In this document: positions 58,806-64,000 of the stretch, in pieces
Numbering within the stretch: position 1 is the first letter of the stretch
How the letters are laid out: the number at the start of each line of letters is the position of its first letter
Assembly (NCBI GenBank): GCA_910589415.1
Contig: OU342639.1
Location: forward strand, 7,014,268 to 7,078,267
Origin: Malachius bipustulatus
Lineage: Eukaryota; Arthropoda; Insecta; Coleoptera; Melyridae
Direction: 5' to 3'
DNA length: 64,000 bases
Notes under the pieces: model-generated
What the model was told of the DNA's origin: nothing
Seen by the model: only the letters and a program-made list of their open reading frames with translations
Databases searched by the model: none
Made by a program: the position numbers and the translations under genes

Positions 58806-60440
58806 CTAGACCTGCCCTACGTTGTGATTATTTAAATTTCAGGTCACACAAAACACATCAAATAAAACTCACACTAATAATTAACAGTTTATTGGAATAC
58901 TCCAATTAAATTAAATTAAATTTCCCAGGAATTGATAGTAATGTATCGTGAGATTATATACTTAAAATTAGGATCTTCTAACTTATTCACTAATTATTAC
59001 ACATAACATCAAAGATGAGACAAAATATCATTATTCATTCTAAAATGTAAGTAGTCTTTAAAAGACCACAAATTCACCTTCGATTAGCTTTCGCCAAAAT
59101 TTACTTATCTAACCTTATTTAATTTGGCCAAATAACTGATTTAAAAAAAAAAAACTAAAATTTACCTTACTAATAAAAGAAAATTTACACCGGCTTGGTA
59201 TAAACAGTTTTGGCAATATACAAAATTGTTATCTCAATTAGGTATTCTTCAATTCATTAATAAATAACACTGATCCAAATAAATCACTCGATAAACAACA
59301 TTCTTTGATTGATGTGTTTCTCATTTTAGAGAACATAAAAGTTATATTACAAACATGGTAAGGTACCTTCCAGTCCAAACAGCGGCTCAGGCTGAAAATT
59401 GCGTGAAACAGAAGACCAAAAGGCAAGATGGAGAATAACGCTTCCTCCTTCCACGATCGCTTACGTCAGACTTCCACTATCTGTCCAAACATATAAAAAA
59501 ATGGCTTCGCCTTTCCAAAGGACGCCATCCATCCGAACTCGCTTACATAGGCAAAACTGGATCCAGACAAATGGAACTCTCGAACATAATTATTGTCCAG
59601 GAACGGAAACTAAAATAGAGACTGGAACTAGAACCTGGAGCTAGGGCCTGGAGCTAGAGCTAGAACTAGCGCTAAAACCCTGCAAATTAAAAATAATTAC
59701 CATCTGAAAATTTACTAAACGCCATCTTTAATTCTTTACCGAAAGGAATCACATTATCCAAGTCGGGCTTCTCTAAAATCCATTTTCTGCCTTAATTTCA
59801 AAACTACCTAATCGAGAAACAACATAAAACATTAGCTTTGCTAAATAACTCACAAACAACAACTTCATACCTGAGTTTAAACAAACCACTACGCGAAACA
59901 ATTAACTGAATAATTCACTTTATTGAATCATGTTCACAACACCAGTATCTCAGACAGAAAGAACGATGAGACGTTAATTTCGTCGGGTTCCGACCTCCCA
60001 CTACCTAATCGATAAATTGGCGCATATTCAGTTACCCTCGACCGCTCTGATGTGTAGCCCTTCTGACTGGCATATGGCAGACTGGAATCTGACAGACTCA
60101 TCCTTCGACCTCGCTACAATGCCTCAGAATATAAAACCAGCGGAGTGTAGACATTTCGAACAGGTCTATTTTCTTGCGCCTTTTACTAGTCTAAAATTCG
60201 TTTGAAACAGATGTGGAAAAGCGCACGCTGCATGGTGCTGGTTTCCAGAGTGAAAAATAGTTTTCCATACGAAAACACTAACACAGTAACTTATTGGAAG
60301 AGACAACCTGTCATTAAAAAAAAGTCCAAATCGGACGAGTAGTTTTGGCAAAAACTAAAACAAAACCTTCTGGTTATTTCTTGGTGTGCGCGTTAATTTC
60401 TTGGAGAAGTGTATATACATACAACTTTTTTAGTCTTATA
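58806..60440. other. Non-coding DNA with possible LTR-like promoter
   Basis: The segment is less AT-rich than its surroundings from 59400 to 60400. AATATAAAACCAGCGG at 60128 resembles a retroelement TATA region, and a GGAGCTA-rich stretch lies at 59615-59680. No LTR ends or coding domains could be defined. Open frames 59399-59644 and 60017-60205 (plus) have no recognisable motifs. Confidence 0.3.
59615..59680. repeat. Short degenerate GGAGCTA repeat
   Basis: GGAACTAGAACCTGGAGCTA, GGGCCTGGAGCTA, GAGCTAGAACTA and GCGCTA follow one another, an imperfect 6-13 bp repeat. Confidence 0.6.
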
Positions 60441-63426
60441 CACAAAACAATAAATAAATTATAGAAAACTAAGCACTACGAATTATAGTTATAGTATACA
60501 ATTATTATAGTTGCAGCTTATTTAATATTAAGTGGATTATTGGATGGATAGGATTAGATATACATGTTGAAGTGAGTTTGTTCCAAGTTAATCTTTGTTC
60601 TGAAACTATTAAATATAGGAGTAATGGGCAATGAATGTTGGTGGAACTTCGGCTACTGTTATACTAAAAAGTACCCGCTGCTTCTCCTAATAGCTAAGGA
60701 ATTTAGTTCGGATGGAGCCCCAATTTAAACTCCAATCTGTATGTATAATGAGGCAGATCATCCCTTATTAAATATCATATCCTACATAAGAACTGAAAAC
60801 TTAAACGCTTCCGCTGCTCAATAAAATTTTAGATAAAAACTTTGTCTTCCCTTATACCTCTCATAGCATTTTCCACTTCAAATCTGTCATAAAATATTTT
60901 TTCTTATTTGTACTGGAATTTTCCCTGAAATAACTGATTAAATGAAATACTGGTTTGTTGATGATTAATGCAGAATTACAGTCAACATAATGTTATACAC
61001 TGTTCTTATGCATTTAACTTTTGTAGATAAATAAATCATACATATGCAGGAGAGCATTAATCAGGTTTAAAATTTTATAACCCGAAAGACCTACGCTTTT
61101 GGTAAAAGAGGCTGGGTGCTGGGTCTTACATTGAACGTTATAAGTATTAAATGTTTATTCAGACGGTTGAATAACAAAATAATGAGGTTTAATTTGAAAA
61201 AAAATGGGAGTAATAGGTATTTGAGATATGTACCTATACCTATATTTAAGACATTTTGAGTTAATAAATAATTTTAAGAAAGAATCCCTCTAATCATATC
61301 TATAGACCCCGATAGTTCCGCATCATAAGATTCGTGTGAATAATTATTTTTTAACCCAGATTATACAACTGATCGTTCGTCAATTAATAATAGGATGGAC
61401 CAATCCAGTTTGTACGTAGGTACCTACTTGAGTAAGACTATTTTATCAGATAAATTAATTCAAACATTTTACGCCCACTGTAATATTGTTACATTATTGT
61501 TTAAAAGGCGGACAGTGTTCTATTGAGAATACAATAGATATATCAGTGTATCTATTGTCATAAAGCACATATGCTTAGATCACAGGTATTCTGATAGATA
61601 TCAAACGAAATTTATTATAATTTCACATAAAACTGGCTTAGAGATTTGGATTTATATTTTAGATATCGCGATATCGGTCGGTATCGATTGTCGTTCGGAA
61701 TCACCTCGAACGACAGTGTCAACAAGGAACTCCGGGATGTTATAATAAAACCTGGGTGATCCGCGCAACATGAATAGAGAAACCAACCTAAATCCGATAT
61801 TCTCCAACCCATATAAGGACGCATAATGGGCAGCCACTTTGAATTTCTGATATATAAACATCCGAACTACAATGGTGAAACTATTTTGTTAAATAACGTG
61901 AACGTCTCGCCGACCCGGAATCGTATTAAGCTATTCAGGATATGTTAATAAATCGGTGCAATAACTAAACATTGTTCACATCACGTTGTATATAATTTGT
62001 CAGATTAGAATCTTAATACATAGTACGATTCATTTTTTTCATTTCTTACTGCCCAAGAATCGTGAATGGCTGCTCTCTCACTGCCAACAAAATTATACCT
62101 AAATTAACAAAACATACGAGTGTTCCAAATGTTTGGGTACAATTTTATGTAATTTAACGGCCTCTTTAACTCTTAACGATTTACGAGACTCCGGCGGTGA
62201 GAGAAACTTCATTCGGACATCTGAACCGTGTAGCATATTTAGAGTTACTTTCTGTTTGTTGGCATTAGGGCAATGAAATCTGCTAGTCTGCAAGAAACGC
62301 TAACAAATTAGGGCCTTCCCTTTATTCCCAGCCTCATGAAATTAAGTGCATAAGGCGCTTTTTGTCCTTTTGCAAGTTTCGCAATGTTAAGCTCCGAGCG
62401 AAGTAATACGGTGACAGATTAATGACATTTTACTGACTGATTCGATGATGGTTTAATGACTTGTTTTGTTTGTTTATTCAATTAGTTAACGCCTATATGC
62501 AGTTGAATGCGGATAGACATTTTGATGTTTTAGTTCACTAGGAGGTAGGCTGGAAAGTTTAATGATTTCTTGTTGGTGTTGATTTCCTTTATATAATTAC
62601 ACATTTTCATCCAATTTAATTTTATTTTTATAATCTCATTGGTATGCAGAATACTGTCTTCAGGACGTTTATACGTATATCTCTCTGAAGTATGTGTGAG
62701 ATCGAGATCTTGAACGTATATGCTATATAGACGAATGATTGGTAACTTGAGTTGGATTATTAACATAATCACTCATCAATGCCTGCATGATCTTTTCATT
62801 GCTTCTGGCGAAAAGCATTAATTCCATTAAGGTAATAAGACCTTAAATGCAAACTCTGGCTACATCAAGAAACCTTCAGTTCATAATTAAATATCGCTAA
62901 TCCTTGTTAATGATTTGTTTTTCAACACGTCAACAAACACCTGCGTTTACTTTTCACTGCAATTATGAACTTCACATTTAATAAGTACAGGCACCATTAT
63001 AGATTGTAGATGCATCATTCTCTAAGTACCAACATGATATTCTTAAATACTTGTATTTAATTATACGTAGCGGATAAGTTAACCCGAGATACATTGTCGA
63101 AGCTAGGGATTCTAATTCTAAAATGAACTCAATCCAGTTTGAAACTTTTCCTAATACGAACTATACAGTAAAACTTTTTCAAACTTCATTACTCTACTTG
63201 TGTCTAGAAAAACCCTCGCTTTCAATTATTGTATTATCTTCAGCTTCTAGTTACTGCATGGCTTGAAATAATTAGTAACTACTTTTTAACTATTACCAAC
63301 TAAAAATTTATCATGGCCTGAGCTTATTATTGTTTGCCTCCTTATATAAATAGAATTTATTACTCATCGCTCAAGAGTAAGTGCTCTTAGAAATTATATG
63401 AGAACAATCTCATAGCGAGAGCCAAA
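60441..63426. other. AT-rich non-coding DNA
   Basis: No gene, RNA or repeat was supported. Overlapping minus frames at 61615-61861 have no recognisable features. Confidence 0.45.
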
Positions 63427-63485
63427 TTTAATAATTTTTTGTAGGTTTACCTAAGTCGTCATGAACTAACCGTCTGACGTTCCAA
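63427..63485. repeat. Small fragment of the 38908 palindrome family
   Basis: AATAATTTTTTGTAGGTTTA, CCTAAGTCGTCATGAACTAA and CGTCTGACGTTCC follow the order of AATTTTTTGTGGGCTTACAT, AAGTCGTCTAGAGCTACCC and ATCTGAAATTT at about 39128-39175. Confidence 0.5.
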
Positions 63486-63544
63486 CCATGACGAGTAAAA
63501 ATGGTAAAAGCTGTATTCTCTGGAGACATACTTGAACCATTTCC

Positions 63545-63669
63545 AAAAAAACTTTCTTGCGCATTAATCGCACGAATAGTGAATTTTTATGGGACCGAAC
63601 TCGCAGAACGAAAATAAGTAACATTGGTGTCAGGATAATTTGGAGTGATAAATCAAGAGTTGACAATTT
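63545..63669 (+). mobile_element. LTR retrotransposon: LTR end, primer-binding site and leader
   Basis: TTGGTGTCAGG at 63624-63634 resembles the TGGTGTC-type primer-binding sites of some Ty3/gypsy elements. It follows directly on GTAACA, a plausible ...CA end of a 5' LTR. It sits 46 bp before the ATG of a gag-like frame. The preceding 63550-63592 stretch recurs at 21186-21245. The left end of the LTR was not found. Confidence 0.4.
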
Positions 63670-64000
63670 ATGACCATAGTGACTAGAAGCAAGGCCGGAA
63701 AAATTGAAGCTGAACCAGTACAGCAGATAATTAAGATGGATAAGGAACGGCGAGAGGAACAAAGAAAAATTCTCGAAGAGCAAGAATTGAAACGAAGGAA
63801 AGAAAAAGAAAAAGACCAGGAAGATCTACAGAAGATTCTGGATGAATTGAGGTACAATCAAGATCAGCTATATATGAAAAAATTAAAAATTGAGGCTGTT
63901 GAGTAAATAGAGAATATTAAAAAAGAAATCAAGAAAGAAGGAGAGAAATCACCGACGAAATAGAGAGTTTGCAGTATCGCATTCAGCACTTAGAAGATCC
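63670..64000 (+). pseudogene. Broken gag-like coiled-coil start of an LTR retrotransposon (runs off the window)
   Basis: The ATG at 63670 opens a 78-residue frame starting MTIVTRSKAGKIEAE and continuing as an extremely charged Lys/Glu/Arg/Gln coiled coil (about residues 24-75, for example KERREEQRKILEEQE). It ends at TAA (63904-63906). The same kind of sequence continues beyond the stop in frame (IENIKKEIKKEG) and then after a frame change near 63941 (REITDEIESLQYRIQHLED) to the window edge. The frame is therefore interrupted by one nonsense codon and one frameshift. A short basic start (TRSKAGK) followed by a coiled coil is common in gypsy-type gag proteins, and a primer-binding-site-like sequence lies just upstream. 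A non-viral coiled-coil protein exon is the main alternative. Confidence 0.45.

Noticed and set aside
1..64000. tRNA, rRNA and CRISPR-type structures
   Set aside because: No tRNA-like T-loop with matching acceptor and anticodon arms, no rRNA sequence and no regularly spaced repeat-spacer array were seen.

Overview
The window is AT-rich animal nuclear DNA, most likely from an insect. It has long gene-free stretches, a split gene with a plausible splice donor, many TA-flanked foldback elements with ends like TACAGGGTG, fragments of non-LTR and LTR retrotransposons, and frequent GTAGGTA/TAGGTACCT words. The order cannot be fixed from the sequence. A beetle or hemipteran would fit, but that is a guess.

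Only one host coding exon is convincing: a first coding exon on the minus strand (48298-48766). It encodes a signal peptide and an agrin N-terminal (NtA, TIMP-like) domain and ends at a GT splice donor. No further agrin-type exon was recognised in the 48 kb downstream of it, so positions 1-48297 probably lie in a very large first intron, and 48870-64000 is upstream or intergenic DNA.

Everything else that can be named is mobile-element material. From left to right: a small MITE (1842-2094); a non-LTR retrotransposon fragment (4890-5200) next to an LTR (5376-6207); a complete-looking type I hammerhead ribozyme (9001-9062); a 655-bp palindrome carrying a stem-III-less hammerhead-like motif in each arm (9232-9886); a second non-LTR fragment (13936-14157); a 2.28-kb DNA transposon with 8-bp target duplications, TAG-type terminal inverted repeats and a broken gene of an arthropod transposase-like family (14830-17109); a direct-repeat block (21471-22990); a dense foldback cluster (23535-30385); a 1.17-kb hairpin element (34157-35322); and two copies of one palindromic family in opposite orientation (38908-39907 and 46933-47930).

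Upstream of the agrin exon lies a nested structure (51862-55638). A Tc1/mariner-like element with long inverted arms has been split by a 2.6-kb foldback element containing 53-bp and 38-bp tandem repeats. At the right edge (63624-64000) the leader and broken gag-like start of an LTR retrotransposon runs out of the window.

If the minus-strand gene is transcribed across the left 48 kb, its pre-mRNA would contain several nearly perfect hairpins with stems of 300-580 bp. Coordinates of repeats were read by eye and may be off by a few bases.
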